Positions 1 through 11,749 of a stretch of DNA of 64,000 nt are shown in pieces. Origin of the DNA: Oxyruncus cristatus. Lineage: Eukaryota; Chordata; Aves; Passeriformes; Cotingidae. The stretch spans positions 7,102 through 71,101 of the forward strand of contig VXAY01002346.1 of the NCBI GenBank assembly GCA_013399855.1. The letters run 5' to 3'. Under the pieces are notes generated by a model. It searched no databases. It was not told the origin of the DNA and saw only the letters and a list, made by a program, of their open reading frames with translations. The stretch's first letter is position 1, and every line of letters begins with the position of its first letter. A program made the translations under genes and the position numbers.

Positions 1-170
1 CAGGGAAGGGCAGGGCGGAGGCTGACAGGGCAGCCCGGCGGCTGCAGGCGAAGCGCTGGCTGCGCTTCCCGAGTCCAGCGGCTTCCATCGCTCCCTTACA
101 TCTGTTGACATCCTCCACCCTCAGCTCCCGGCCGCAAAGCTCCGGTCTTCCCATCAACCCTCAGCTCTGC
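1..170. other. CpG-rich segment cut by the window edge
   Basis: About a dozen CpG dinucleotides fall in 170 bases (for example around 16-60 and 61-150), far more than in the bulk of the window. The segment is probably the end of a CpG island that continues to the left. No start codon context or recognisable protein is visible, so it could be untranslated exon, promoter or intron of a neighbouring gene. Confidence 0.5.
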
Positions 171-590
171 AGCAAAAACCATATTAACCTTCTTTAATAT
201 TTCATTTCTGGAAGAGATTCTTTGGATCTAACTTTAGAAAAGATTTCCCCGCAGCGATTTCTTCCCATATATTTTTACTCTGTCTTTATTATCGAGAGAT
301 ACGGTAGTCACACAGCATTCAATCAGCCGAAGAGGATAGGTTTTGATAGAGGATTTTTACTCCTTTTGGCGAGGAAAGATTTTACATGGGAATAAAAGGC
401 GTTGCGAACGACAGAGCTTTTTGAGCCAGAGCGAGGTGTCTGCGCTGTCATTCAGGGGAGAGCCCCTTCGTGTTTCTTCTGCTAGGAAGTGTTTCCGTCT
501 AAGTTCGCTCCCCCTTAAGCCACGACCTGTGAAACCCTCGCGCTGTATTTTGGATGACGGCGGTTTCAGTGGGCACGGCCGTTTTCTCGT
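171..590. other. AT-rich unique segment between CpG clusters
   Basis: Sequence of lower GC between two CpG clusters, with scattered CpGs retained inside AT-rich DNA (around 250-330 and 395-420). An open frame starts at 343 and runs to 867, but its translation is low in complexity of signal and resembles no family I know. I treat the stretch as non-coding transcript or regulatory DNA. Confidence 0.35.
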
Positions 591-720
591 CAAGGTCGAG
601 TCACACTCGTCGGAAGCGCCCCCGGTAGCGGGAGGGACCCGTGGCCGGCGCGGAGCCCCGCGGACCTGTTGGCAGCCCCGCGCGGAGCCGGGCGGAGCTG
701 CCTGGGTAAACTGCTTGTGT
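591..720. other. CpG cluster
   Basis: Dense CpG and high GC content (CGTCGG, GGCGCGG and GCGCGGAG repeats of CpG). It is short for a formal island but belongs to a run of CpG clusters spanning roughly 1-3440. Such runs are typical of Polycomb-regulated developmental loci in vertebrates; that link is inference. Confidence 0.5.
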
Positions 721-777
721 ATCTCACATTATCATCCCGCTATCTGCAGGCAATGTAGATTTTCTAAAGATCTAATG

Positions 778-868
778 AATAAACAACCAGCAAGTGCTGG
801 CGGTGTAATTTACATTGTTAATGCCTACATGTGTATAATAAATATGCATTTGTATGTCTTCAAATAAA
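778..868 (+). promoter_or_regulatory. cluster of three AATAAA polyadenylation signals (candidate transcript 3' end)
   Basis: AATAAA hexamers occur at 778-783, 837-842 and 863-868 on the plus strand. The last is followed within 40 bases by a T/GT-rich stretch (about 871-905), the expected arrangement of a cleavage and polyadenylation site near 880-890. This supports a plus-strand transcript ending here, either the 3' UTR of an upstream gene or a lncRNA. AATAAA is common by chance in AT-rich DNA, so transcript data would be needed to confirm it. Confidence 0.35.
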
Positions 869-959
869 CTCTTTTTAGTTTCTAACCTGTGGTGATTTTT
901 TTAAAAGCTGTCTTTTCCAAGAAACCAATTTTCCTTTTCGTTTCCTGAGCTGGTAGGGA

Positions 960-1115
960 AGGAAAAGACCTAGCAAAGCGCTTTACGTGCGCTTTGCAGT
1001 GGCAGCGGGGGATGCGAGGCCTGGGCGCAGCCCGCCCAGCGAGCCCGGGGCGCGGCCCCCGCCGCTCCCCCGGCGCGGGATGGAGGCCGCGGCCAGGCAG
1101 CGCCAGGCACTCATT
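960..1115. other. CpG cluster
   Basis: GC-rich stretch with many CpGs (CCCGCCCAGCGAGCCCGGGG, then GCGCGGCC and CCGGCGCGGG). It sits in unique sequence just downstream of the candidate polyadenylation signals and may be a separate regulatory or promoter island. No TATA box or recognisable first exon is evident. Confidence 0.5.
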
Positions 1116-1289
1116 TCTCAGCGCAACTTGCCACGCTTTTAACGGCAGAACAATTTAAATGTACAATATTAGCTCACAGTATTAGTCTGGAGGTGCAAAG
1201 AACAATCCATTCAGAGACTGAGCTTCAAAGGCACCGGATTCCCCTCAAGGAAAAGTTTACAAATGTGGCTGCTCCCTCCCTCCTTCGCT

Positions 1290-1535
1290 GCCTCCCCCTC
1301 CTCCTCTCCGTCGCCGGAGACAAACGGTTTTCCCTGCACGCTTCTGTAGAGGGCATCCCTGACCAGATTTCTCCCACCGCGCCGTGCAGAGCCCGCTCCC
1401 CCCTTTGAGCCGCGGTTCCTCCGAGCGCGGCCCCGAACGCCATCGGGCTCCGCGGGTCGCGCGCTGGCTGCGGTGGTGGAAGGCGATGCTCTCTCGCTTG
1501 CTGATCTCCAGGCTGAAAAGCCTGGCGCTTCGCAG
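1290..1535. other. CpG cluster
   Basis: Elevated CpG and C-rich composition, with the densest part at about 1375-1500. Open frames on both strands are long here only because GC-rich DNA has few stop codons; neither translation is recognisable. Confidence 0.45.
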
Positions 1536-1589
1536 CCCCTGCTGACTTCACCTTGGGAGGGATAAAGATTTTCTCCTCATTTTTCGCTA

Positions 1590-1985
1590 CAAGCCAGGTG
1601 CCACTTTCTTACACCGCTTGATGGCAAATGTCTCGTCTTCAGCGAGCTGGATCTGGCATACATTATTTTAATTAAGTCTATGGCGATTTACTTTCCTCTG
1701 AGATCCATTCCACGGTGCAATTAGGAACGTATTGGTGCTAGCACATATGAATATTCAGGAGAGTGTCAATTAATTAGCAGACAGAGGAATCTCATTATGG
1801 TGCTCAAAACCCTTTTAGTGCTAAGCAGAATTAAGGGGGCATTTGCCAATGTGCTGGATTAGTGAAAATTTTACTGCGCGCTCATTTAACTTCATTATCA
1901 TAGCACTTACGCTACTCTCTGATTTTATTAATTAAATTGCTCATTAATTTATCCAGAAAGGGGGATAAAAAGTTTTATGACGCCA
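1590..1985. promoter_or_regulatory. candidate conserved non-coding element rich in homeodomain sites
   Basis: An AT-rich block lies between two CpG clusters. It carries TTAATTAA at 1668-1675 and again at 1928-1935, CAATTAATTAG at 1767-1777 and TCATTAATTTAT at 1941-1952, with occasional CpGs preserved in otherwise AT-rich DNA. TAATTA cores are bound by homeodomain proteins of the LHX, DLX and PRRX type. The texture is that of ultraconserved enhancers beside developmental genes. Conservation itself was not tested. Confidence 0.45.
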
Positions 1986-1989
1986 CAGC

Positions 1990-2140
1990 ACTCGCGTAGA
2001 GGCTCAAAGAGCCAAGTCCCGTCCTGCCGCTCCGCAGGAAAGCCTTTCCCCGGGGCTGGCGGGGTCCGGGCAGCGGGAGCGCACCCGCTCCACGCGCGGA
2101 GTCCCGCACCCTCAGCCGGCCGCGTTTGTACCTCCCCTCA
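1990..2140. other. CpG cluster
   Basis: GC-rich stretch with dense CpG at about 2018-2130, immediately next to the AT-rich homeodomain-site block. Short open frames on both strands have no recognisable product. Confidence 0.5.
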
Positions 2141-2560
2141 CCCCAGAGATGAGCGTAACGCAGCAATTAGTGCTGCTGCAGCGAAGGGAAAAGGGTATCG
2201 CTGGGAATTTGAGGCGTAGACTGCGGGTTTCATCTCTTTTTCTGCTTAAATCTTCTCTCAGCATCTGGGGAGCGGGAAAGCCCGCGATGCGATTAACCCC
2301 TTAATCTCTGCACAAACCGCAGAAAGAAGAGGCGTAATCTCATCTTTCCCGGTATTAAGGACAAAATCAAACGCGATCACTTTCCGACAGAGACAGAAGC
2401 GGAACCTCAACGGTTTGCTGGGAGGAGCGGGAGCGCTTCCCGGGGTCGGGAGCGGCCAAGTGCAGTTTCTCAGCGCAGTCAGGAGAACTGCGAACACCAG
2501 AAGCCAGCGATCAAGATTACGCTCATTTTCTAATTAGGCAATACTTCAATTCTCATAATT
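2141..2560. other. mixed-composition unique sequence
   Basis: Moderate GC with scattered CpGs (strongest near 2405-2455). No repeat, gene or clear motif cluster was recognised. It links two more distinctive blocks. Confidence 0.4.
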
Positions 2561-3110
2561 TTTCCAAGGAGCATTGTTTTAAGAGCAGCTATTTAAAAAA
2601 AAATGTCCGTGGGATATTGTGCTTTGCAAAAAACAAACAAAAATTCCCTCAGAAATGTTTAATATTAAATATTAATCGGATTTAAATTCAATAGCCGTAT
2701 CTTGCGACAGTTATAGATGTGCGAGAAGCTATAGATAATCAGCCCTTGTGCATCTTCACACAGGAGGGATCGACCCGGTGTCAGCAGAGGCTCCGCAGAG
2801 GAAAGGGAGACCGGTGGAAATGTGTTTTAAAAGTCACCTCCATTTCAACACCGAGCGCGGAATTTGCCCAAAAAGGTTAGAAAGACAAATATTAAATCTG
2901 CCTTCACAAAGGGAGCCGCTGAATAGATCCGAAATTAATATGCATGTAAAATTAATTAGCTGCATTTCATGACATCAAAATAAGTACCTGGGAAACAAGA
3001 ACACCTTCTGGGCATTTGGCACCATATGCTAGAATTACAGTTAATTGACTAATTACATAAATTAGGCATTAATTTTACAACACATCAAGTATAAAAGATA
3101 TCTCAATTAA
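2561..3110. promoter_or_regulatory. candidate conserved non-coding element next to a CpG island
   Basis: AT-rich sequence with clustered homeodomain and POU-like sites: ATTAATATGCATG followed by TTAATTAG at about 2934-2958, and a TTAATTGACTAATTAC stretch near 3041-3056 followed by AATTAGG and ATTAATTTT. CpGs persist inside the AT-rich context (2680-2860). The block runs directly into a TATA box and a CpG island. Enhancer or promoter-proximal function is inferred from motif density only. Confidence 0.45.
3090..3097 (+). promoter_or_regulatory. TATA box candidate upstream of CpG island
   Basis: TATAAAAG is a consensus TATA box. It lies about 20 bases upstream of an abrupt switch from AT-rich to CpG-rich sequence, placing an expected transcription start near 3120. 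A candidate splice donor, GAG|GTAACC, follows at 3581-3589, which would allow a first exon of about 460 bases. The open frame inside (3205-3582) is not recognisable, so a non-coding first exon is equally possible. Confidence 0.3.
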
Positions 3111-3111
3111 T

Positions 3112-3440
3112 TGTGGCGGGAGGAGAAGGTTAAAGGGGCGGCTGCGGTCCGGCCGGGCCGGGGCTGCGGGTGGGGAGCGCGGCCGGAGCCGCCGCCGACT
3201 TGGGGTGGTCGTGAGTGCGGCTCCGGAGCCAGAGCCGAGCTCGTTAGAATCAATTACAGAGCTGAGGGTGATCAGCGCTTGTCAGGGCGCGGCGGCCCGC
3301 GCGGAGCCGCCTTCCCGCGGGGAATCCCGCCGCCAGCAGCCGGCATTCCTGGGAGCGCTGGACCTGCCGCCCAGAGCACGTACGGCCCGGCCGGGGGCCT
3401 CTCTCTGCTTTGCCCCTGACCGATCCGTTCTCCCGCGCAC
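3112..3440. other. CpG island
   Basis: This is the strongest CpG island in the window, with many CpGs in about 330 bases (CCGGCCGGGCCGGGG, GGCGCGGCGGCCCGCGCGG and GGCCCGGCCGGGG). It contains an embedded AT-containing patch with CAATTACAG near 3251-3259. It begins just after a TATA box. It may be the promoter or first exon of a non-coding or distant coding transcript. Confidence 0.6.
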
Positions 3441-4944
3441 CCCTGAGTGTTTTATTCTGGGGAGAAAACTCTGTTCTCTGGAGAAAAGGTGCCGGGCTGG
3501 GGTGGCTCCCAGCGAAGTTAGTCAGATTTCCCCCTTACTTTGCTGTAGCTGGGTGAAGTTTCAAATAATATTAAAGATTTGAGGTAACCAGAGCCTCGGC
3601 ACACAGTTTGGGTGACTCAGAGGTGTGAGGTGATGTTCTCCACAGGCCCAGCACCTCGGAGCCTCCTCACCTGTTAGGGAGGTTACCTGGCAAGCTGCCT
3701 TTTGTCCCCTCAGAAGAAAAGAAGTGTCCAATTTTTCCTTACTGTACCCAAAAAGGTGCCAGGCTATCTGCAGTTTACCTTGGAGCTTTCAATTTAAGCA
3801 CCAGGGAGGTTGTGTTAAAATGCAGGAAGGATTTTGAGCTAATGGGAATAATTATATCTTACAAGCTTAAAATGGCAAAATTCAAACCAGTACAGGAGCT
3901 CCAGGGACCAAAGAATGCCCAGGCCACGGAGCAAGTAGTGGAAAGATGATCATACTAAAAGTATTTGGGGAAGCACCCGTAAGTGGTTTCCATTTGCATT
4001 GGGATTTGCTGAACACCACAAAATAAAGAAGTAAGTCCTACTCTGCAGCTTTTGGCAAGGTGGCTGATGAAGCTGGGGCTGGACGTGCACCAGCAGAGCA
4101 GGAGGCCCGTGGCAGGCACCAGGCAGGCTGTGAGGAGGACTCATTCTACCTTTGTGGGGAGGTGTTGGGGCTCTTTGGGGCACTCCACTACTTTGTTCTG
4201 TGAGTCTGCCTTTTTAATATAAATAAAATTTGGCTTCCCTCCCCCTTTGTAAATATTCCATAGCAAGTGGTCTGGTTGCATCAGTAGCAGTATAGCTTGA
4301 CTGTTGATGGGCTGGAAAACAGATGAAACCCTGCCACACGTCTATCTTTTTATTGAGACAAAATGTTCATTTTGATGTAGCAGTTTTGTGCTGTTGCCAG
4401 ATGCTGAAGGTACTTGAGGGAGATGTTGACAAGTGGATAATTGTCAGCAGAACGAAAACAGACACTTTGTTTACAGTTGAGCATGATTAATTGAGAGTAA
4501 ATAAAACAACAGCTCTGTTCATAAACTCTCTCAGCAGCTCAAGTTCAAAAGCAGGCAGCATGCTCCAGAAAGGAAGGCGCTGAGCCTGCTTGTACACAGG
4601 GATCGGGAACTGAGCTCTGTAATGAGAACACACAGTGCAGCGTGGGGCATCACCCTCTAGGGTTCAAGCCAAGTGGTTTCCTGCTTACTTTTTCTCTCTG
4701 ATTATTTATTTTCTTCCCTTTTTTTTTTTTTTTAATTTTGGCTTACATGCCTGGATCACAGAGGGTTGTGGATCACACATTAATTCAAAAAAAAAGAATT
4801 GTGCATCTGAATGCTGGATACAGTTGACATGTTTAGGTAAAATGATGTGAGAAAAGTGGACTTGAAAACTTCATCAGTAGTAAAATACCAAGTGATGCAG
4901 CAGTCTGTCTTCCCACATTGTAACTTAAGGTTTATATAGAATAT
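3441..4944. other. unique intergenic or intronic sequence
   Basis: GC falls quickly after the CpG island. A T-rich run near 4717-4733 and an A-rich run near 4787-4797 are the only simple-sequence features. No gene or transposon was recognised. Confidence 0.4.
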
Positions 4945-5078
4945 TATGGAGGTGTTTGAGAAAAGACTGGATGTGGCACTTAGTGCCGTGGTCTGGTTGG
5001 CACGGTGGTGTTTGGTCGTAGGTTGGACTTGATGATCTCAGAGGTCATTTCCAACCTGGCTGATTCTGTGATTTCGTG
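4945..5078 (+). mobile_element. CR1: CR1 LINE fragment (3' end)
   Basis: The segment carries the hallmarks of an avian CR1 3' end: GGAGGTGTTTGAGAAAAGAC near 4948, GGTTGGACTTGATGATCTCA at 5031-5050, GAGGTCATTTCCAACCTGGC after that, and two copies of the terminal octamer, ATTCTGTG (5063-5070) and ATTTCGTG (5071-5078). It is 5'-truncated like nearly all CR1 copies and keeps no reverse transcriptase reading frame. Divergence from the usual consensus suggests an old insertion. The left boundary is approximate. Confidence 0.93.
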
Positions 5079-7529
5079 CTATAAAACAGTCGTGAGCGGA
5101 CAAATTAGTGCCGATGGTCAGTAAACCCCAGGTGTACACTGTGTTGGTTTTTTAAAATCAAGGTATTATATATTATACAAGTTTCTATCTGTGTCTCATG
5201 TGTAATATTCACCCAGAGTTGTACAGGAGGTGGCATAGTCAGTACCCAAGTGATATTTATGCTGCCCAGACTAGACAGATGCTGCAGCTCAACTGGAGGG
5301 TGGGAGGGGAAATAGCACTTACTGATCCACAGTTGCCCAAATGTGTTGTTTGTGCACATCCTTTTCAAAATTATAATTTCCCCTCTCTCCTTTGTGCTTT
5401 GATCCACTCTGAAGCCACTTCTTGTGAATTATTCTTTCTTTAATGGACAGGAGCCCTAGTAAGGGGCTGTTGTAGCAGCTGGCTCAGCCTCCCCAATGTG
5501 TAGCACACTTTTAAGCAGAGTTATGAGTCTGTTCATATGCCTCTACATTCAAACTTTCTGCCTAGGTCCGGCCTCGGGTGACTGGTAGTTTAGGAACAGC
5601 ATATCTGTGTGTACCTGTTGCCAAGGGGCATTCAGGTGGCTGTGAGTGGATGGCAGGTGCTCACAGCCTGCAGAGAGACGTGCTTGCTCTGTCAGGACTG
5701 AAGGAGAGGGAACACCTCTGACCAGTGACTGTTGTGTTCCTCCTTGAGTCAGTTTTCTGCAGCAGGCAGGTGTTTTCTTTTTTTCCCCTGTTTTTTATTT
5801 CATTTTCTGTACTAACTCTACCCTACTGCCACTGACTTCAGCTGGAAAGGGTCTGGTGACAGCAGCCCGTGCCAACTGCCGAGTCAGGCCCACAGTTCAA
5901 AGATGCAGTTCCTGGTGGTTGTGTTACAAATGGTCCTTGAGGAGTGATTGGGTGCTACTCATCCATCACAGCTGGATCCACTTTGAGGGAAGGGAAGACT
6001 CTCAGGAATTCATAAGAGGTTGCATAGTAACATACATTTATTTGTCTTTTCAGTGTTCCAGTAATGTTAGCTTATTATTTTGCACTCTGAGGGCCAGTCA
6101 TGCCACCAGCCTCCTGTGCAGGGATGTCATTAGCACTGAGGGTGCTCTGGTACAGTGTGTGGGGGTGGCTCCATCACCCTTGGACAATGGACCTGACGTT
6201 TCTACCATTGCACCTCCTGCTCACTGACTGCTGGGCTCCTGTCCATGTGGGACCCTGGGTCTTGGAGTCATGACTGAGGGTATTTATTCTAATTGTCAAT
6301 AACTTGTCAGTTGGAGTATTAACTATCTTATACAGCTTACACCATCACAGACAAGATGATTGCTCTTTTTTTGCTTTGAAGCCTCCTGTATCCTTAGCAT
6401 TTCTTGAGTTCCTTCCAAAACCTTTCCCCTTTGCTTTATCAGCGATCAAAACTTTGCTCATCCCTCATCCAGAGTGTGTCTCCTCCTCTGGAGCATATGC
6501 TTGTCTAAGCTGCAGCAGTTGTTGCCTGGCTGTGCAGCTCAGCAGTGCCCCAGGATGCTCCCCAAAGGCTGAGCACTTCAAAGGAGAAGCTGCAGGCTCA
6601 GAGCAGCCAGAAAACAGGCGCTCGCGGGGCTCTGAGCCCCAAAGGTGGCTGCTGGCATGGATGTAAGAGGAAAAGCTCCTTTCAAGGAGCAGCTTTGGAG
6701 TTTCCTTCTGTAGGGGAGCACTGGGCACTTCAGGGACAAGGCAGCGAGCCAGGATCCTCTATGCAGATTGTGAAGATCTTCCCAGAAGCTACAGCAGCTG
6801 TGTGGGAACTCCAGGGTGAGTCAAAGCACCAAGGGGGAACTTGGGGGCGAGGGGAGTAATTTCCCCTGTGGGATCATTGTCTGTCCTGCTGCTGGTAAGC
6901 TCTCATTCCCCAGATTGCTGCTGCCTTATACTGACCTTAAGTCCACTATGTTATTTGTTTGGATGGTGGCAGTGTCAGCTCTCCAAAGCAGAAGGCCCCA
7001 CTTATTTGTGGGACAGAAGGGAAAAAAGTGTTTTCCATACTTCGATGTCAACTTTGCATTTTCACTCAAATGTCCGGTCAAGTTTCAGATGGAAAAGACT
7101 CCTGAGATAACGTCCCTTTGAGCCTGACTGGCCTAGCACCTTTAAAGGACAAGTTCTGTAATGGAGCCACACAGCTTAAAAAGTGGACCTAAAGGCAGGA
7201 GGTTCTGCTTCCATTGGCACCGGTGGAACTGGTGTCTTTTACAATTGGTAATGATCATGTGAGTTGTGACTAATGGATTCTGAAGTCAGTTCTGCTCCGG
7301 GCACAAACCTCAAGGCAACCAATCACTTGCTGCTTCATTATCTTGAAAGACCTTGAGATGGAGTCAAAATTGAAAGAATGAGCCAGACCCATGAAGGTGA
7401 ATGTGTTTGCAGCTGACAGAAGTGGACACATGCTGGTAACCATCTGCTGGGATTTGTTGTAGGTAGCTGGGGAAGTCTAAGCTTTCATGTTTAGACCGTG
7501 AACGCCATGTGCATGATCTACTTTATGTG
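5079..7529. other. unique intergenic or intronic sequence
   Basis: No repeat or coding region was recognised. Several overlapping open frames of 80-120 codons near 5850-7120 lie in different frames without family resemblance and are best explained as chance. Confidence 0.4.
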
Positions 7530-8140
7530 CATATGCTGTCCAATTAAATAGTTGCAAGGATATTAAAGTCTATTTAAGTCTGTTTATCTTATTATGTACT
7601 CTTTGGGAAGAGACTGTCTTATTATGCATTAGATATTTCCTTCTGAAAAAAAGAACACCTCTTAATAGGTGTTTGTAGATGGCAATCCTGAGAGATACAG
7701 CATTTCTCCTGCTGCACTCCGTGTGTGTGAAGTTTGTATATGCATTTGCAAAGTAGAACTTTGTTTAACTTTGTTGTCATTAATGGTCAGAGATGCCGTG
7801 GCACCAGTACTCCATGAGTCAATTAAACATAAAACATTGTAGCAGGATTATTGGAAAGTACTGAATGCCTGAGAATAGATGTGGTACAGGAAGGGGCACA
7901 GAATTGCTGTGTACTTAGCGTGTATAATGCAGCTTGCTCGATTTGTTCCTGGCTATTCAGAGCAGAGTATATTTTCTCTTTTTAATTGCACGAGATGACA
8001 AGACCTTTTAATTAAGGTGGCATCTATAGTATTCATATACTGCAAAACCCACAAATGACTAAAACTTAATAGCATCATAAAAACTATGGTTAAAGCTTTT
8101 ACCAACACTGCCATCACAGCTGAAGGTTTTAAATCAACTA
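7530..8140. promoter_or_regulatory. candidate conserved non-coding element
   Basis: AT-rich block with an octamer-like ATTTGCA at 7744-7750, SOX-like CTTTGTT elements just after it, TTTTAATTAAGG near 8007-8018, and a string of ATTA cores. A few CpGs are retained (near 7795 and 7918-7940). The composition resembles developmental enhancers. This is inferred; conservation was not tested. Confidence 0.3.
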
Positions 8141-11100
8141 CGTCAGCGGTGAACTTATGCCTACACAGAGGCTACTGACTCAGAGAGCAGTAACTGATTT
8201 CTTTTCATACAGAAATTGTGTCCTTGTGGGTTTTTTTGTGGTTGTAGTTGTGAAACTGGTAAAGGGTCCTTTTGTCTCCTCAGTTGTATCTGCCCTCCCA
8301 CGTCAAATGTCTGCCACTTCTGTAACATCCTGTGTGCAGTAGAAGATACTGTTGGGGAAAGAAGATAAAACTCCTCTTCACTCAGAAGTGTCCTGCAGGC
8401 ATGAGTGGGACAGCAGGGCGGAGAGTGAGTGTTGCGTGTGGAGAGCTGTGTGGAAGCAGGACAGCACTAGATGCTGTGGGAACAGAGCAGGGCAGGGACC
8501 TCAGTGCTGCTCAGCTCTGACACGACCCGCGGTGTCACCGAGAACCACATCAGCCCGTTCAGGGACCACGTGGTTGCAGCAGGGTCGCTACTGCAACGTG
8601 TGCTGCTAATGACTTACCGGGTTGGTAAGGCTGGAAGGGTGTCTGCACAGGCGTTTGGTTTGTGCCTTCCCCTTTTCCTTGGAAATGACAGCCTTCCATT
8701 TGCTGGGCTGCTGTTTGTGGTGGGGATGCTCCCTGGCCCTTCATTCCATGGATGCCTCACTGTGGCACCCCAGGAACCTGCAGGAGGTGCATCCCACTGC
8801 TGAGGGGACGTACAGGTCAGCTGAACACTGACAGGTTTCACCTTGGTAACACTGGGGAAAGCAGGAATGCACCTTGGTTACTTTTGTGAAGGGTTAGGCT
8901 TTTTTCTTTCTTTTCTCGTGGAACGTAAAGGAACATTATGCAAATGCTTAAGGTACAGTCTTATTTTTGGCAAGAGATTTTGTGTTTCTCATCACCTTTG
9001 TGTATATGTAACAGTTACTGCAGGGGGCTTTTGCAGGCGTTTCTTTTTTCTTGGAATTAGGTATTTAACAGTTTGGGTTTAATCATAATATCATGATGCT
9101 CAGGGTTCCTTGAGCACCTTCTATCGATTAAGAAATAAACCAGTTTGTATAATCCAACATTTCCCTTGGGGTTAGTTCAGAGAGCAACATGATTTTTACT
9201 TTATTGCTAAAAATACTGCGTTGTTTACCAGATGAGTATTTAAATAATTTAAAGATGCTATTCTAAAGAGAGACCTTGTTAGAGAGAAAAGTGCTTTATC
9301 ATGAGAACCTCTGGCAAAAGAAGGAGGGCAGAGTAAACAGGCAAAGAAAAAGGAACCATAGGATGCACTAACATTTAGCAACACTAAAATGAATTGTTTT
9401 AATCACTCCTGATCTGATATTAGGGAATTATTCTAACGATGTGTATTTTCTCTATGGTCAGGTTTTGAGTGCTGATTTGTGACTGGTGGGTGTGGAAGCA
9501 GTCACTTGGGATTGTTCAGGCAAAGCTTTGTGACCACTGGGGTTGTTCAGCTGGCCAGAACCCTTGATTCTTCGATCCCCTTTTCCCAGCAATTAGCTGA
9601 GCAGGCTGAAGAGTGTGCAGGCTCTCCAGTGGCATTTGCTACACTGGCACGTTTGGCCTGGGTTTCATGGCACAGGAAAAGCTGCGTATCCTCCTCTTCC
9701 AGCCCTTCGCCTCAACCATCCACTTCCTGCTCTGCTTCCTGTTCTCTGGGAAGCTGCAAAGCCTTTCCTCAGCATGGGACTGGTTCATGCAGCAAAAGGG
9801 CTGGAACTGGGGCCACCATCATTTCTGACAGATGTTGTTTAGCTCCAAAAAGTCAAGGGATCCAAAGTAACGTAAAGCTGTTACAGCTGATCCTCAAGTC
9901 CTTTGGTGCTCAGAAGGTCCTTTGTTAATGAGACGGAGCACAGAGACAACCTGGTGTTAAAGCAGTGCTCTTGAATACAGACAAAATATCTCAGCTATGG
10001 AGCCCGTGAGTTGATGCTTATCAAAAAATCCACACCAAGTTCAAAGAACACAAGGTAGAGCTCACCTGACATGTTCTGCAGGTGCTCCCCAGACCCCTGA
10101 ACAAATGTCTGTTGGAGTTCACCTGTGGAGGGAATGGTCTTCATCTTGGCACTTGTCAGACTGTCACATGCAGATCACCACTCTTTACAAGAATAATAAT
10201 TGAAGTGGGACACTGAAAGAGTGGGATGGAAATATGAAAATGGATTTTCATGAAATGTGACTGCTTATTTGAGTCCCAAGTCACAAAAGGAACTCGAATT
10301 GGGCTTAGTCATCTCTTCAATAACTGGCAAACAGATGCTTAAATTTAATGCTAGAGATGGAAACATTTGGTAAATGCTGTCCTAAATGGAGTTAAGCCTT
10401 TAAATGTCCTTTGTGCATTTTCACGTTGTTTAGGAGTTTCCTTTTTCTGCAGTAAGAGAAAAAAATACTGCCAGAAACAGAAGTTTGACTGTAACTGTGA
10501 GGATCTGAGAACTGGCAGGACAAGATTTGTAGATGGGGCTTGTAACTTTATTGGACTATTTGGTATGAATGGCAAATGTAGATAAGTTTTTAGTCCCACA
10601 AAAGTTCCTCTGTAAATGGCATATTTTATATCTCTGTACTCAGCACAGTAGCATAGCTTATTCTGACCTGAGTGTCAACACTTTGAAATTAATATTGATT
10701 ACATTACAGAAGCTTTGGAAAGTTGTCATGTTGAGGAAGGGTCAATTCCTCTAAAACAGCCCAGTGTCAAGTGCCCAAAGAGTTTGAAAACATGAGAAAA
10801 GTGATACTGGTTCCTATTCCAGCTGATCCTGCTTTAAGCAATGAAAATTGCAGCCTCAGTAATGGTTTTAGGGCCTCCAGTATTTGCAGTTTTAGCCAGA
10901 CTTGGTGGGTGTTTGGTACCAGTCCTGATCCTGCTGTGCACATTCAGTAGCCACACGCATGTGGTGAATGCAGCGCACTGAACATGAATTTATGGGAATC
11001 TTGTAAGCAAACTTGATGGATGTAGCAGCTGTAATAAGCATCTTTTTACAAGCTGCAAATAAAAAATAAGAAAACGTATTTAGGCGTTTGCTGATTTGTT

Positions 11101-11749
11101 TTGGGCTTTTTTTATGGTTACTAGAGATGTTACAAATGTTTTGAGACATTTGCTTAACAGAAAGAGAAGAACAAAATAGGAGTGTTCAGTAAGGTCAGCA
11201 CCACTCTCAAGCTTACAGCTTTACAGGTAGACAAGACCTTAAATGTCCATATTTTTTAAAGGAGGAAAATAAATTCAATTTGAGTATTAGTGCTTCCTGA
11301 AGAGCAGATATGGATCCAAATAGAAAAATAATTTCCAAATATTTCAGGTGTACTTCTGATGAAGCAAAGAATGAGATCAAAGGAAAACTGAAAATATAGG
11401 CTACTTCTGATGCTTGTTCTGTCGCTCTAAATTCAGGTGATCGGACAGAACCTCCTGAAGACTGAACTTAAATTATCTGCTTCTGATTGTGGGCTGTGAA
11501 ATCAAGGAACAGAAAGTGATGAGGTCTGACCTGTGCATTAGTGTTTATGTTCTCAGCCTCTGTGACCACGGATATTTCTCTTCTCTGGCCCAGTGTCTGC
11601 TGTTCTGTCCCTCTCGCTGCCTGTTCTACTTACCATCAGAGACACCTGAGCAGGAGCAGAGTGAACTCAGCACATGTCACAGGGGGGGCGTAGGAGCCAG
11701 TGTGTGCGAAAAGACCAAAATGAAAAGAACTGTCAAGTCTGTGGGACCC
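8141..11749. other. unique intergenic or intronic sequence
   Basis: Mostly plain unique DNA. Around 8400-8620 the GC content and CpG rise a little (CACGACCCGCGG near 8521). No transposon, RNA gene or recognisable protein was found. Confidence 0.4.

Noticed and set aside
343..867. 174-codon plus-strand open frame in the CpG-rich left end
   Set aside because: No recognisable domain, and the stop codon lies within a probable polyadenylation signal. Length is explained by local GC content and chance.
3205..3582. 125-codon frame within the CpG island
   Set aside because: GC-rich composition suppresses stops and overlapping frames exist. The protein is unrecognisable; it is kept only as a possible non-coding first exon.
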